Shown one piece after another: positions 1 through 10,315 of a DNA stretch of 64,000 nt (positions are counted from its first letter, which is position 1; the number at the start of each line of letters is the position of its first letter). The position numbers and the translations under genes were made by a program. This DNA is from Streptomyces sp. NBC_00224. Its GTDB lineage: Bacteria; Actinomycetota; Actinomycetes; Streptomycetales; Streptomycetaceae. The notes below the pieces were generated by a model, which did not search any database, had not been told where the DNA came from, and worked only from the letters and a program-made list of their open reading frames with translations. The stretch lies in NCBI RefSeq assembly GCF_041435195.1, contig NZ_CP108106.1:2666001-2730000 (forward strand), given 5' to 3'.

Positions 1-1
1 C

Positions 2-1006
2 GGCGCGATCCTCTGGAACCTGGTGACCTGGCTGCTCGGCCTGCCGTCCAGCTCGTCCCACGCCCTGTTCGGCGGTCTGATCGGCGCGGCCGTGATGTCG
101 GCCGGCTGGTCCTCGGTGAACGGCTCGACCGTCGTCACCAAGGTGCTGCTCCCCGCCGTCGCCGCCCCGATCGTCGCGGGCGTCGCCTCGATGCTGGCCA
201 CGCGTCTGACGTACCGGATCAACCGGAATACGGACGAGAAGGCCACCGCCAAGGGCTACCGGGCCGGTCAGATCGCCTCCGCCGGTCTCGTCTCGCTCGC
301 CCACGGCACCAACGACGCGCAGAAGACCATGGGCATCATCACGCTCGCCCTGGTCGCCGGCGGTGTGCTGCACCCGGGCGCCAACCCCCCGCTGTGGGTC
401 ATCGTCTCGGCCGGCATGGCCATCGCCATGGGCACCTACCTCGGCGGCTGGCGCATCATCCGCACCATGGGCAAGGGCCTGACCGAGCTGGCGCCGCCGC
501 AGGGCTTCGCCGCCCAGTCCGGTGCCGCGACCGTCATCCTGGCCTCCTCGCACATCGGCTTCTCGCTCTCCACCACCCAGGTCTGCTCCGGCTCCGTCAT
601 GGGCGCCGGCCTCGGCCGCAAGGGCGGTGTGGTCCGCTGGTCCACCGCGACCCGCATGTTCATCGCGTGGGGCCTGACCCTGCCCGCCGCGGGTCTGGTC
701 GGCGCCGGCGCCGAGTTCCTGACCGGCCAGGGCACCTGGGGCATCGTCCTCGTGGCGATCCTGCTGATCGCGGGTTCCGGCTTCATCTGGAAGCTGTCGC
801 GCCGCGAGCCGGTCGACCACAACGACGTCATTGCCACCGCCACCCCGGCCGAGTCCCCGGCCGAGCCCGCGGGCGTCGTGACCACCGCGATCGCCGCCGT
901 CACCCCGCCGCCCACCGCCGCCGCCGTGGCCGCCGATCTGACGGCCACCATCCCGGCCCCGGCCCCGGTGGCCCCCGTCGACCCGGCCCGCCCGGCTGTC
1001 GTCTAA
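2..1006 (+). CDS. pit: Inorganic phosphate permease, Pit family (5' end outside window)
   Basis: Integral membrane, low-affinity phosphate (metal-phosphate) transporter of the PiT family. The frame is open from base 2, so the N-terminus lies upstream; 334 residues are visible. Two family signatures are present: the SSSSHALFGG segment near the start and HGTNDAQKTMG further on, each in one of the two inverted PiT repeats. Several hydrophobic segments follow. The C-terminus is a long Ala/Pro/Val-rich cytoplasmic tail, common in actinomycete homologues. A small membrane protein follows 36 bp downstream and a strong hairpin closes the unit. Similar genes sit beside the cob cluster in other Streptomyces (from memory). 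Confidence 0.93.
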   Translation, partial: GAILWNLVTWLLGLPSSSSHALFGGLIGAAVMSAGWSSVNGSTVVTKVLLPAVAAPIVAGVASMLATRLTYRINRNTDEKATAKGYRAGQIASAGLVSLAHGTNDAQKTMGIITLALVAGGVLHPGANPPLWVIVSAGMAIAMGTYLGGWRIIRTMGKGLTELAPPQGFAAQSGAATVILASSHIGFSLSTTQVCSGSVMGAGLGRKGGVVRWSTATRMFIAWGLTLPAAGLVGAGAEFLTGQGTWGIVLVAILLIAGSGFIWKLSRREPVDHNDVIATATPAESPAEPAGVVTTAIAAVTPPPTAAAVAADLTATIPAPAPVAPVDPARPAVV

Positions 1007-1042
1007 CGGGCCGACCCGGCCGCGCACCCCAAAGGAATCGTC

Positions 1043-1267
1043 ATGCACATCGACTGGGCAGCTCTCGGCACCGTCTTCGGTGTCAGCCTCATCGTCACCG
1101 TCGGCCTGGTGGGCCTGTTCACCGTCGGGATCGTCGGCCTCAGCAAGCAGCAGTCGGCCGCGGCCGGCAAGGGCAACGTCGCCGTGGCCCGCACCACCGC
1201 CTACCTCTGCTTCGCGCTCTGCGCGGCGGCCGTCGCGTACGGCATCAACCTGATCGTCGGCAAGTAG
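1043..1267 (+). CDS. Small membrane protein downstream of pit
   Basis: A 74-residue protein with two hydrophobic segments, roughly residues 8-33 and 50-70, joined by a short polar loop containing SKQQSAAAGKG. I do not recognise a named family. The start ATG is preceded by an AAAGGA ribosome site about 6 bases upstream. Its position 36 bp after the phosphate permease and before the shared terminator suggests co-transcription and perhaps an accessory role in transport, which is inference from context only. Confidence 0.8.
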   Translation: MHIDWAALGTVFGVSLIVTVGLVGLFTVGIVGLSKQQSAAAGKGNVAVARTTAYLCFALCAAAVAYGINLIVGK

Positions 1268-1296
1268 CCCGGCGAGCAGCGCCGCACACACCTCTG

Positions 1297-1327
1297 AACC
1301 GCCCTCCGGCCCGGCCGGAGGGCGGTT
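1297..1327 (+). terminator. Hairpin terminator after pit operon
   Basis: A perfect inverted repeat of 15-base arms (AACCGCCCTCCGGCC and its complement) around a single central C, placed 30 bp after the small membrane protein stop and before the cobalamin riboswitch. The downstream sequence has only a short T-containing stretch, as usual for high-G+C actinomycetes. It probably insulates the cob operon from pit transcription. Confidence 0.75.
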
Positions 1328-1359
1328 CTCTGTGTGCCCCAACACACTCTCCCGTCGCA

Positions 1360-1512
1360 GGTCAGCAGCGAGTTGACGGGCGTTCCCGGGCGTGGTGGAC
1401 TGCCCGAGCCATTTACGGCGGCAGAAGAGGAAGCCGGTGCGAATCCGGCGCGGTCCCGCCACTGTCATCGGGGAATCATCCCCGTGAGCCAGGAACTCTC
1501 ACCGCCGGTCGA
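1360..1512 (+). ncRNA. Cobalamin riboswitch upstream of cbiB
   Basis: The conserved adenosylcobalamin aptamer core is visible. GGAAGCCGGTGCGAATCC followed by GCGGTCCCGCCACTGT occupies about 1429-1466. A B12-box-like GAGCCAGGAACTCTC lies at 1486-1500, with a GGGGAATCATCCCC stem between them. The 5' boundary is approximate. It stands immediately before the cob operon and should lower expression when cobalamin is plentiful. No comparable element fits in the 77-bp gap before cobM, so the second cob operon is not obviously under the same control. Confidence 0.9.
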
Positions 1513-1555
1513 CGTCGTACCAGGGCGCGGACACCCTGAGTGAGGACATACCGCC

Positions 1556-1624
1556 ATGCGCGCCTGCCTGTTGTCGGCACCCCCCGGAAGTACCAGAGCT
1601 CTTCGCGGCGTTGCGGCGGGCTGA
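1556..1624 (+). CDS. Possible 22-residue leader peptide between riboswitch and cbiB
   Basis: A short frame starting ATG CGC GCC TGC and ending at TGA 1622-1624, four bases before the cbiB ATG. It has a better ribosome site (GAGGA, 9 bases upstream) than cbiB itself, whose upstream sequence is only G-rich. This could be a leader whose translation is coupled to cbiB, with the riboswitch controlling the leader start. The peptide resembles nothing I know; chance is a real alternative for so short a frame. Confidence 0.35.
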   Translation: MRACLLSAPPGSTRALRGVAAG

Positions 1625-1628
1625 TCCC

Positions 1629-2558
1629 ATGCGTGCCGATCGCACTTTCGCGTACGGCGCCACCGCCGGTCTCCTCGGCGACCTCCTCCTCGGCGACCCC
1701 CGCCGCGGGCACCCGGTCGCCGCGTTCGGCCGTGCCGCGGCCGCCGTGGAGCGCGCGCTGTGGCGCGACCACCGGGGCTGGGGCGCGCTGCACACCGCCG
1801 TGTGCGCCGGAGGCGCCGCGGGCGCCGCGCTGCTCGCCACGCGCGCGGTACGGAAGCTTCCCGCCGCGTCCGTCGCGCTGACCGCCGCCGCCACCTGGGC
1901 CGTCGTGGGAGGCACTTCGCTGGGCCGGGAGGCCCGCGCGATCGGCGAGGCGCTGGAGGCCGGGGACGTCGAGGCGGCCCGCGCGCGCCTGCCGCACCTG
2001 TGCGGGCGCGACCCGCAGTCCCTTGACGCGCCCGGCATCGCGCGCGCGGTCGTCGAGTCCGTCGCCGAGAACACCTCGGACGCCGTGGTGGGCGCGCTGG
2101 TGTGGGGGGCGCTCGCGGGGGTGCCGGGCCTGGTCGCGTTCCGCGCGGTCAACACGCTGGACGCGATGGTCGGCCACCGCTCGCCGCGCCATCTGCGGTA
2201 CGGCTGGGCCTCGGCGCGGCTGGACGACGTGGCGGGCTGGCCGGGCGCCCGGCTCACCGCCGCGCTGGCGGTGGCCGCCGGGGGCGCGCCGCGCTCCGCC
2301 ACGCGCGCGTGGCGGGACGACGCCCGCAAGCACCCGAGCCCCAACGCCGGCCCCGTCGAGGCGTCGTTCGCGGGCGCGCTGGGCGTACGGCTGGGCGGCA
2401 CCCTCTCGTACGGCGGCCGTGTCGAGCACCGGCCCGTCCTGAACGGGGGCGGCCGGGCGGTGGAGGTCCCGGACATCGAGCGGGCGGTGCGGCTGTCGCG
2501 CCGGGTGGGCTGGCTGGCGCTGGGTGTGGCGATCGCGGTGAGGAAGGTACGTACATGA
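1629..2558 (+). CDS. cbiB: Adenosylcobinamide-phosphate synthase CbiB (CobD)
   Basis: Membrane enzyme that attaches the aminopropanol (phosphate) arm to adenosylcobyric acid, giving adenosylcobinamide (phosphate). The 309-residue product shows the family hallmarks: an N-terminal [18 protein letters not shown] segment, the [15 protein letters not shown] motif near the middle, and [18 protein letters not shown] followed by a [20 protein letters not shown] segment. The ATG at 1629 is chosen because homologues start directly with this arginine-rich leader; a TTG six codons upstream is also in frame. It is the first main gene of the riboswitch-led operon and overlaps cobQ by ATGA. Confidence 0.93.
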   Translation: MRADRTFAYGATAGLLGDLLLGDPRRGHPVAAFGRAAAAVERALWRDHRGWGALHTAVCAGGAAGAALLATRAVRKLPAASVALTAAATWAVVGGTSLGREARAIGEALEAGDVEAARARLPHLCGRDPQSLDAPGIARAVVESVAENTSDAVVGALVWGALAGVPGLVAFRAVNTLDAMVGHRSPRHLRYGWASARLDDVAGWPGARLTAALAVAAGGAPRSATRAWRDDARKHPSPNAGPVEASFAGALGVRLGGTLSYGGRVEHRPVLNGGGRAVEVPDIERAVRLSRRVGWLALGVAIAVRKVRT

Positions 2559-4063
2559 GCGGCGGACTGCTGGTCGCGGGCACCACATCGGACGCGGGGA
2601 AGAGCGTCGTCACCGCGGGGATCTGCCGGTGGCTGGTGCGCCAGGGCGTGAAGGTCGCGCCGTTCAAGGGACAGAACATGTCCCTCAACTCGTTCGTCAC
2701 GCGCGAGGGCGCCGAGATCGGGCGGGCGCAGGCGATGCAGGCGCAGGCGGCGCGCGTCGAGCCGTCCGCGCTGATGAACCCCGTGCTGCTCAAGCCGGGG
2801 AGCGACCGGTCGAGCCAGGTCGTACTGATGGGCAAGCCGGTGGGCGAACTGAGCGCCAGCGGCTACCACGGCGGACGCCAGGAAGCGCTTCTCGGCACCG
2901 TCGTGGACTGTCTGGAGCGGCTGCGGGGCACATATGACGCCGTGATCTGCGAGGGGGCGGGCAGTCCGGCCGAGATCAACCTGCGGCGCACGGACATCGT
3001 CAACATGGGCATCGCGCGCGCCGCGAAGCTGCCGGTGGTGGTGGTCGGCGACATCGACCGGGGCGGGGTGTTCGCCTCGTTCTTCGGTACGACGGCGCTG
3101 CTGAGCCCCGAGGACCAGGCCCTGGTCGCCGGGTACATCGTCAACAAGTTCCGCGGCGACGTCTCGCTCCTCGAACCCGGCATCGACATGCTGCGCGGGC
3201 TCACCGGGCGCCACACGTACGGGATCCTGCCGTTCGCGCACGGGCTCGGCATCGACGAGGAGGACGGCCTTCGCGTGTCGCTGCGCGGCGCCGTGCGCGA
3301 ATCCGTGGTGGCGCCGCCGGTGGGCGAGGACGTGCTGCGGGTCGCGGTCTGCGCCGTCCCGCTGATGTCCAACTTCACGGACGTGGACGCGCTCGCCGCC
3401 GAACCGGGCGTGATCGTACGGTTCGTGGACCGGCCGGAGGAGCTGGCCGACGCGGATCTGGTGGTCGTGCCGGGAACCCGGGGCACGGTCCGGGCGTTGG
3501 AATGGCTGAGGGAACGGGGGCTGGCGCGGGAGCTGGCGCGCAGGGCGGCCGAGGGGCGCCCGGTGCTGGGGATCTGCGGCGGGTACCAGGTGCTCTCAGA
3601 GCACATCGAGGACGAGGTCGAGTCACGGGCGGGTTCCGTGGCGGGGCTCGGACTGCTGCCCGTACGGGTGCGGTTCGCGGCCGAGAAGACACTTGCACGG
3701 CCGACCGGCGAGGCGCTGGGCGAGCACGTGGAGGGATACGAGATCCACCACGGGGTCGCCGAAGTTCTTGGCGGGGAAGCCTTCTTGGACGGATGCCGGG
3801 TCGGGGCGGTCTGGGGCACGCACTGGCACGGGTCACTTGAGAGCGACGGATTCAGGCGACGGTTCCTGGAGCTGGTCGCGAGCGCCGCAGGACGGCGTTT
3901 CGTGCCCGCCCCCGACACGTCGTTCGGCGCGCTGCGCGAAGAGCAGCTGGACCGCCTCGGCGACCTCATCGAAGAACACGCGGACACGGACGCGCTCATG
4001 CGGCTCATCGAGCAGGGCGCGCCCGCCGGACTTCCCTTCATCGCACCTGGAGCACCCGCATGA
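2555..4063 (+). CDS. cobQ: Cobyric acid synthase CobQ (CbiP)
   Basis: ATP- and glutamine-dependent amidase that amidates the b, d, e and g carboxylates of adenosylcobyrinic acid a,c-diamide. The product has 502 residues, normal for the family. The N-terminal half carries the dethiobiotin-synthetase-like ATPase fold starting [18 protein letters not shown]. The C-terminal half is a class I glutamine amidotransferase with GICGGYQVL, putting the nucleophile at Cys341. The start ATG overlaps the cbiB stop (ATGA) and its own stop overlaps the cobN start, so translation is probably coupled through the operon. Confidence 0.96.
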   Translation: MSGGLLVAGTTSDAGKSVVTAGICRWLVRQGVKVAPFKGQNMSLNSFVTREGAEIGRAQAMQAQAARVEPSALMNPVLLKPGSDRSSQVVLMGKPVGELSASGYHGGRQEALLGTVVDCLERLRGTYDAVICEGAGSPAEINLRRTDIVNMGIARAAKLPVVVVGDIDRGGVFASFFGTTALLSPEDQALVAGYIVNKFRGDVSLLEPGIDMLRGLTGRHTYGILPFAHGLGIDEEDGLRVSLRGAVRESVVAPPVGEDVLRVAVCAVPLMSNFTDVDALAAEPGVIVRFVDRPEELADADLVVVPGTRGTVRALEWLRERGLARELARRAAEGRPVLGICGGYQVLSEHIEDEVESRAGSVAGLGLLPVRVRFAAEKTLARPTGEALGEHVEGYEIHHGVAEVLGGEAFLDGCRVGAVWGTHWHGSLESDGFRRRFLELVASAAGRRFVPAPDTSFGALREEQLDRLGDLIEEHADTDALMRLIEQGAPAGLPFIAPGAPA

Positions 4064-7000
4064 GCACTGTGCTGTTGTTGTCGACCGCCGACACGGATCT
4101 GCTGGCGGCCCGGGCCTCCGGGGCGCCCTTCCGGATCGGCAACCCGACCCGTATCGATGTGGCCGATGAGCTGCCCGCGCTGATCGAGGGCGCGTCCGTG
4201 GCCGTCGTGCGCCTGCTGGGCGGCAAGCGCGCCTGGGAGGACGGGCTTGCGGCGCTGAAGGCGTCCGGCATCCCGACGGTGCTGCTCGGCGGCGAGTCCG
4301 TGCCGGACGCGGAGCTGATGGCCGAGTCGTCGGTCCCGGCCGGTGTGGTCGCCGAGGCCCTGCGCTATCTGGTCGAGGGCGGACCGGGCAACCTGGTGGA
4401 GCTGTCCCGGTTCCTCTCCGACACCGTGCTCCTGACCGGCGTGGGCTTCGCCGAGCCGGAGAAGATGCCGGAGTGGGGCGTGCACGGCACGCGCGCGTAC
4501 GTGGAGGGGCGCCCCACGGTGGGCGTGCTCTTCTACCGCGCCCACGAGCTCTCCGGCAACACCGCCTTCGTCGACGTCCTCTGCGACCGCATCGAGGCCC
4601 GGGGCGCCAACGCCCTTGCGGTGTACGTGGGTTCGCTGCGCGGCGCCGAGCCCGCGCTGTACGAGACGCTGGGCCGGGCGGACGCGCTGATCGCCACCGT
4701 CCTGGCGGCGGGCGGCACCACCGCCTCGCAGGCCAGCGCGGGCGGCGACGAGGAGGCGTGGGACATCGGCGCCCTGGCCGACCTGAACGTCCCGGTGCTG
4801 CAAGGGCTCTGCCTCACCTCGTCCAAGGCGGCGTGGGAGGCCTCGGACGCCGCGCTCTCCCCCATGGACGCGGCGATGCAGGTCGCCATCCCCGAGTTCG
4901 ACGGCCGACTGATCACCGTCCCCTTCTCCTTCAAGGAGCAGGGCCCGGACGACGTGCCGGTCTATGTCGCCGACCCCGAGCGGGCCTCCCGGGTCGCCGG
5001 AATCGCGGTGCGCCACGCCCGGCTGAAGCACAAGCCGAACGCGGAGAAGAAGCTGGCCCTGGTCTTCACCGCGTACCCGACCAAGCACTCCCGCGTCGGC
5101 AACGCGGTGGGCCTGGACACGCCCGCCTCCGCCGTGCGCGTCCTGGACGCGCTGCGCGACGCCGGTTACGTGGTGGAGGGCCACCCGGACAACGGCGACG
5201 AGCTGATCCACCGCCTGATCAACGCGGGCGGCCACGACGTGGAGTGGCTCACCGAGGAGCAGCTGGCGGCCGCCCCCGCGCGCGTGCCGCTCGCCGACTA
5301 CCGCGCCTGGTTCGAGAAGCTGGAGCCGGAGCTGCGCGACAGCATGCTGGAGCACTGGGGCGAGCCCCCGGGCCAGTTGTACGTGGACGGCGACGAGATC
5401 GTGCTCGCCTCCCTCCAGTTCGGCAACGTCGTCGTGATGATCCAGCCGCCGCGCGGCTTCGGCGAGAACCCCATCGCGATCTACCACGACCCCGACATGC
5501 CTCCGTCGCACCACTACATGGCCGCCTACCGCTGGCTGGAGAACAGTTTCGGCGCCGACGCGATCGTCCACATGGGCAAGCACGGCACCATGGAGTGGCT
5601 GCCCGGCAAGGGCCTCGGCCTGTCCTCCGGCTGCGGCCCGGACGCGGTCCTGGGCGAGCTGCCGCTGGTCTACCCGTTCATCGTCAACGACCCGGGCGAG
5701 GGCACCCAGGCCAAGCGGCGCGGCCACGCCACGGTCGTGGACCACCTGGTCCCGCCGATGGCCCGCGCCGACACGTACGGCGACCTGGCCAAGCTGGAGC
5801 AACTCCTCGACGAGTACGCGCTGGTGAGCGACCTCGACCCGACGAAGGCCCCGGCCGTGCGGGCCCAGATCTGGACGCTGGTGAAGGCCGCCGAGCTCCA
5901 CCACGACCTGCACATCGCCGAGCAGCCGGACGACGGCGACTTCGACGAGTTCGTCATGCACATCGACGGCTATCTCTGCGAGATCAAGGACGTCCAGATC
6001 CGCGACGGCCTCCACATCCTCGGCGGCGGCCCCGAGGCCGAGCCCCGGGTCAACCTGGTGCTCGCGGTGCTGCGCGCCTCCCAGGTGTGGGGCGGCCAGG
6101 CCAACGCGCTGCCCGGTCTGCGCGCCTCGCTGGCCGAGCACTTCGGCCTCGTGGAGAAGGAACTGCTCGCCGAGCCGGGCACACCGGTGAAGGTGCCGGT
6201 GGAGCTCACGGACTTGGTCGAGGGCCCTGCCCGTACGGCGGCCGACACCATCGACCTCCTGGAGCAGCTGTGCCGCCGCCTGGCGGAGGGCATGGAGGAG
6301 CGCGGCTGGGACGCGGCCGCGTGCGGCCCGCTGGTGGCCGAGGTCCTGCGCACCGAACTCGCCCCGGCCATCGCGGTCCTCGACTTCGCCTGCCGCGAAG
6401 TGGTGCCGCGCCTGGCGCGTACGACGGACGAGATCACCCACATCCTGCGGGCGCTCGACGGCGGCTACGTCCCGGCGGGCCCGTCCGGCTCCCCCACCCG
6501 GGGCCTGGTCAACGTCCTGCCGACCGGCCGCAACTTCTACTCCGTCGACCCCAAGGCCATCCCGTCCAGGCTGAGTTGGGAGGTCGGCCAGTCGCTGGCG
6601 GACTCGCTGCTGCAGCGCTACCTCGCGGACAACGGCGAGTACCCCAAGTCCGTGGGCCTCACGGTCTGGGGCACCTCCGCGATGCGCACCCAGGGCGACG
6701 ACATCGCCGAGATCCTGGCGCTGCTCGGCTGCCGCCCGGTGTGGGACGACGCGTCGCGGCGCGTCACCGGCTTCGAGGTGGTCCCGGCCGCGGAGCTGGG
6801 CCGCCCCCGCATCGATGTGACCGTCCGCATCTCCGGCTTCTTCCGGGACGCGTTCCCGCACGTGGTCGGCCTGATCGACGACGCGGTGCGGACGGTGGCG
6901 GAGCTGGACGAGCCGGCCGACTCCAACTATGTACGGGCGCACGCCGACGAGGACACCGCCGAGCACGGCGACCGCCGCCGCGCCACGGCCCGTATCTTCG

Positions 7001-7713
7001 GCTCCAAGCCGGGGGCGTACGGGGCGGGCCTGCTGCCGCTGATCGACGCGCGCAACTGGCGCTCGGACGCGGACCTGGCCGAGGTCTACGCGGTGTGGGG
7101 CGGCTATGCGTACGGGCGCGGGCTCGACGGGCGCGCGGCACGGGGCGACATGGAGACGGCGTTCCGCCGGATCGCGGTGGCCGCGAAGAACGTCGACACC
7201 CGCGAGCACGACCTGGTCGACGCCGACGACTACTTCCAGTACCACGGCGGCATGGTCGCCATGGTCCGCCATCTGACGGGCGAGTCCCCCGAGGCGTACG
7301 TGGGCGACTCGGCCACCCCGGACCAGGTCAAGACCCGCACCCTGGGCGAAGAGACCCACCGCGTCTTCCGCGCGCGCGTGGTCAACCCGCGCTGGATGGC
7401 GGCGATGCGGCGGCACGGCTACAAGGGTGCCTTCGAGATGGCGGCGACCGTCGACTACCTCTTCGGCTACGACGCGACGGCGGGCGTGGTCGACGACTGG
7501 ATGTACGAGAAGCTCAGCGCGGAGTACGTGTTCGACGAGACGAACCGGGACTTCATGAAGAAGTCCAACCCCTGGGCGCTGCGCGGCATCACGGAACGGC
7601 TGCTGGAAGCGGCCGACCGCGGCCTGTGGGCCGAACCGGACGCGGAGACGCTGGAGCAGCTCCGCGCGACCTATCTGCAGCTTGAGGGCGACCTGGAGGG
7701 TGACGACGCATGA
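4060..7713 (+). CDS. cobN: Cobaltochelatase large subunit CobN
   Basis: Large, porphyrin-binding subunit of the ATP-dependent cobaltochelatase that inserts Co(II) into hydrogenobyrinic acid a,c-diamide in the late-insertion B12 pathway. At 1217 residues it has the usual CobN/BchH length. Family segments seen include [15 protein letters not shown] in the middle and EEHRV-type and [23 protein letters not shown] segments near the C-terminus. The partner ATPase is encoded next as a ChlI/ChlD-like fusion rather than as CobS and CobT. It overlaps both neighbours by four bases. Confidence 0.96.
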   Translation: MSTVLLLSTADTDLLAARASGAPFRIGNPTRIDVADELPALIEGASVAVVRLLGGKRAWEDGLAALKASGIPTVLLGGESVPDAELMAESSVPAGVVAEALRYLVEGGPGNLVELSRFLSDTVLLTGVGFAEPEKMPEWGVHGTRAYVEGRPTVGVLFYRAHELSGNTAFVDVLCDRIEARGANALAVYVGSLRGAEPALYETLGRADALIATVLAAGGTTASQASAGGDEEAWDIGALADLNVPVLQGLCLTSSKAAWEASDAALSPMDAAMQVAIPEFDGRLITVPFSFKEQGPDDVPVYVADPERASRVAGIAVRHARLKHKPNAEKKLALVFTAYPTKHSRVGNAVGLDTPASAVRVLDALRDAGYVVEGHPDNGDELIHRLINAGGHDVEWLTEEQLAAAPARVPLADYRAWFEKLEPELRDSMLEHWGEPPGQLYVDGDEIVLASLQFGNVVVMIQPPRGFGENPIAIYHDPDMPPSHHYMAAYRWLENSFGADAIVHMGKHGTMEWLPGKGLGLSSGCGPDAVLGELPLVYPFIVNDPGEGTQAKRRGHATVVDHLVPPMARADTYGDLAKLEQLLDEYALVSDLDPTKAPAVRAQIWTLVKAAELHHDLHIAEQPDDGDFDEFVMHIDGYLCEIKDVQIRDGLHILGGGPEAEPRVNLVLAVLRASQVWGGQANALPGLRASLAEHFGLVEKELLAEPGTPVKVPVELTDLVEGPARTAADTIDLLEQLCRRLAEGMEERGWDAAACGPLVAEVLRTELAPAIAVLDFACREVVPRLARTTDEITHILRALDGGYVPAGPSGSPTRGLVNVLPTGRNFYSVDPKAIPSRLSWEVGQSLADSLLQRYLADNGEYPKSVGLTVWGTSAMRTQGDDIAEILALLGCRPVWDDASRRVTGFEVVPAAELGRPRIDVTVRISGFFRDAFPHVVGLIDDAVRTVAELDEPADSNYVRAHADEDTAEHGDRRRATARIFGSKPGAYGAGLLPLIDARNWRSDADLAEVYAVWGGYAYGRGLDGRAARGDMETAFRRIAVAAKNVDTREHDLVDADDYFQYHGGMVAMVRHLTGESPEAYVGDSATPDQVKTRTLGEETHRVFRARVVNPRWMAAMRRHGYKGAFEMAATVDYLFGYDATAGVVDDWMYEKLSAEYVFDETNRDFMKKSNPWALRGITERLLEAADRGLWAEPDAETLEQLRATYLQLEGDLEGDDA

Positions 7714-9716
7714 GCACGCCTTATCCGTTCACCGCGATCGTCGGTCAGGACGATCTGCGCCTGGCCCTCCTGCTGAACGCGGTCAGCCCCGCGGTCGGCG
7801 GCGTCCTCGTCCGGGGCGAGAAGGGCACCGCCAAGTCGACCGCCGTGCGGGCGCTCTCGGCGCTGCTGCCCGAGGTCGACGTGATAGCGGGATGCCGGTT
7901 CTCCTGTGAGCCGACGGCGCCCGATCCGGCATGCCCCGACGGGCCGCACGAGGCCGGGACCGGGGCGGCCCGGGCCGCGCGGATGGTGGAGCTGCCGGTC
8001 GGCGCGTCCGAGGACCGCCTCGTGGGCGCGCTCGACATCGAGCGGGCGCTCGCCGAGGGCGTGAAGGCCTTCGAGCCCGGTCTGCTTGCCCACGCCCACC
8101 GCGGGATCCTGTACGTCGACGAGGTCAACCTCCTCCACGACCACCTGGTCGACCTGCTGCTCGACGCCGCCGCCATGGGCGCCTCGTACGTGGAGCGCGA
8201 AGGCGTCTCCGTACGGCACGCCGCGCGCTTCCTGCTGGTGGGGACCATGAACCCCGAAGAGGGGGAGCTGCGGCCGCAGTTGCTGGACCGGTTCGGGCTG
8301 ACCGTCGAGGTGAAGGCGTCCCGGGAGCCGGACCAGCGCGTCGAGGTGGTCCGCCGCAGGCTCGCCTACGACGACGCGCCCGCCGCGTTCGCCGCGCGCT
8401 GGGACGACGAGGAGAGCTCCGTACGGGCGCGGATCGTCGCGGCGCGTGCGCTGCTGCCCGAGGTGCGCCTCGGCGACGCCGCGCTCCGGCAGATCGCCGC
8501 GACCTGCGCGGCCTTCGAGGTCGACGGCATGCGGGCCGACATCGTGATGGCGCGTACCGCCACGGCGCTGGCCGCCTGGGCGGGGCGTACGGACGTGCTC
8601 GCCGAGGACGTCCGGCAGGCGGCACTCCTCGCGCTGCCCCACCGGCGCCGGCGCAACCCGTTCGACGCCCCGGGCCTCGACGAGGACAAGCTCGACGACA
8701 CCCTCCAGGAGTTCGGCGACCAGGGCGAGGACGACGACCCGGATCCGGACGGGCCGGGCGGCGGGGGCGGGCAGCCTCCGCAGGACGGCGGCCCGACGCC
8801 GGACGCGGGCGCCGGGGACACCCCCGCGCGCCCCGAGGCGGGCGAGGGCGGCGAGCCGCAGACGTCCGGCGCGGGAGAGCAGCAGGCCGTACGGGCGGGC
8901 GAGCCGTTCCGTACGAAGATGCTGAGCGTGCCGGGGCTCGGCGAGGGCGCGGCCGGGCGCCGCTCGCGGGCCCGCACGGCGCACGGGCGCACGACCGGGG
9001 CCCGCCGCCCCCAAGGCGCCCTCACCAAGCTGCACTTGGCGGCGACCGTCCAGGCGGCCGCGCCGCACCAGCGGGCGCGCGGGCGCTCGGGGCGCGGCCT
9101 GGTCGTCCGGCGCGACGATCTGCGCCAGGCGACCCGGGAGGGCCGCGAGGGCAACCTGGTGCTCTTCGTCGTCGACGCCTCCGGCTCGATGGCGGCCCGG
9201 CAGCGGATGGGCGCGGTCAAGGGCGCGGTGCTCTCGCTGCTGCTCGACGCGTATCAGCGGCGGGACAAGGTCGGTCTGGTCACCTTCCGGGGCAAGGACG
9301 CGGAGGTGGCCCTGCCGCCGACGTCGTCGGTGGACGCGGCGGCGGTCCGCCTGGAGACGCTGCCGACGGGCGGGCGCACCCCGCTCGCGGCCGGGCTGCT
9401 CAAGGCGCACGACGTGCTGCGCGTGGAGCGGATGCGGGATCCGTCGCGGCGGCCGCTGCTCGTGGTGGTGACGGACGGACGGGCCACCGGTGGCGTGGAC
9501 CCGGTGGCGCTCGCGGGCCGGTCGGCCCGGCTGTTCGCCGCCGAAGGGGTCGCTTCGGTGGTCGTGGACTGCGAGGCGGGCGCGGTGCGCCTCGGGCTCG
9601 CGGCCGAGCTGGCGCGGGAGCTGGGCGGCCCGGCGGTGACGCTCGACGAGCTGCGGGCCGACTCGATCGCCGGTCTGGTCAAGGACGTTCAAGGGACTTC
9701 GAGGAGGGCCGCCTGA
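7710..9716 (+). CDS. Cobaltochelatase ATPase subunit, ChlI-ChlD fusion
   Basis: AAA+ motor for the CobN chelatase. The 668-residue protein fuses a ChlI/BchI-like ATPase domain to a ChlD-like integrin domain. GEKGTAKST at residues 36-44 is the Walker A loop. A Pro/Asp/Gly-rich acidic linker lies around residues 330-420. DASGSM at 489-494 is the metal-binding MIDAS motif of the von Willebrand factor A domain. In organisms without CobS/CobT such fusions, encoded beside cobN, are taken to do the same job. A separate magnesium chelatase role is less likely given the B12 context. The stop overlaps the cobO start by one base. Confidence 0.9.
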   Translation: MSTPYPFTAIVGQDDLRLALLLNAVSPAVGGVLVRGEKGTAKSTAVRALSALLPEVDVIAGCRFSCEPTAPDPACPDGPHEAGTGAARAARMVELPVGASEDRLVGALDIERALAEGVKAFEPGLLAHAHRGILYVDEVNLLHDHLVDLLLDAAAMGASYVEREGVSVRHAARFLLVGTMNPEEGELRPQLLDRFGLTVEVKASREPDQRVEVVRRRLAYDDAPAAFAARWDDEESSVRARIVAARALLPEVRLGDAALRQIAATCAAFEVDGMRADIVMARTATALAAWAGRTDVLAEDVRQAALLALPHRRRRNPFDAPGLDEDKLDDTLQEFGDQGEDDDPDPDGPGGGGGQPPQDGGPTPDAGAGDTPARPEAGEGGEPQTSGAGEQQAVRAGEPFRTKMLSVPGLGEGAAGRRSRARTAHGRTTGARRPQGALTKLHLAATVQAAAPHQRARGRSGRGLVVRRDDLRQATREGREGNLVLFVVDASGSMAARQRMGAVKGAVLSLLLDAYQRRDKVGLVTFRGKDAEVALPPTSSVDAAAVRLETLPTGGRTPLAAGLLKAHDVLRVERMRDPSRRPLLVVVTDGRATGGVDPVALAGRSARLFAAEGVASVVVDCEAGAVRLGLAAELARELGGPAVTLDELRADSIAGLVKDVQGTSRRAA

Positions 9717-10315
9717 TGCCGCAGGGACAGCCGAGCGTGGTGCCCGAGGACGGACTGACGACCCGTCAGAGGCGTAACCGGCCGCTGGTCGTGGTGCACA
9801 CGGGCATCGGCAAGGGCAAGTCGACGGCCGCGTTCGGGCTCGCGCTGCGGGCCTGGAACCAGGGCTGGCCGATCGGGGTGTTCCAGTTCGTCAAGTCGGC
9901 GAAGTGGAAGGTCGGCGAGGAGAACGCACTGAAGGTGCTGGGCGCCTCCGGCGAGGGTGGGAGCGTCGACTGGCACAAGATGGGCGAGGGGTGGTCGTGG
10001 GTCCAGCGCGACGAGCAGCTGGATAACGAGGACAAGGCTCGCGAGGGCTGGGAGCAGGTCAAGCGGGATCTGGCGGCCGAGACGTACAAGCTGTACGTGC
10101 TCGACGAGTTCGCGTACCCCATGCACTGGGGATGGGTGGACACGGACGAGGTCATCGCGGTGCTGCGGGACCGCCCGGGCACCCAGCACGTGGTGATCAC
10201 GGGGCGCAACGCACCGGAGAAGCTGGTGGACTTCGCGGATCTGGTGACCGACATGTCCAAGGTCAAGCACCCGATGGACGCCGGTCAGAAGGGGCAGCGG
10301 GGCATCGAGTGGTAG
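9716..10315 (+). CDS. cobO: Cob(I)yrinic acid a,c-diamide adenosyltransferase CobO
   Basis: Transfers the 5'-deoxyadenosyl group of ATP to the cobalt of corrinoids (CobO/BtuR/CobA family). The 199-residue product has the family P-loop GIGKGKST at residues 30-37, the DEFAYP motif containing the acidic active-site pair, and the closing VKHPMDAGQKGQRGIEW segment typical of the family C-terminus. Start chosen at the ATG overlapping the previous TGA (TGATG), which matches family length. The cobB start lies inside its last codons. Confidence 0.96.
   Translation: MPQGQPSVVPEDGLTTRQRRNRPLVVVHTGIGKGKSTAAFGLALRAWNQGWPIGVFQFVKSAKWKVGEENALKVLGASGEGGSVDWHKMGEGWSWVQRDEQLDNEDKAREGWEQVKRDLAAETYKLYVLDEFAYPMHWGWVDTDEVIAVLRDRPGTQHVVITGRNAPEKLVDFADLVTDMSKVKHPMDAGQKGQRGIEW

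Noticed and set aside
2863..7416. A 1517-codon open frame on the minus strand opposite cobQ and cobN
   Set aside because: High G+C makes long antisense frames common. The translation is Arg/His/Val-rich low-complexity sequence with no known motif, while the plus strand encodes clear CobQ and CobN.
7710..9716. A magnesium chelatase for bacteriochlorophyll
   Set aside because: The gene overlaps cobN and cobO in a B12 operon and no bch/chl pathway gene is present.
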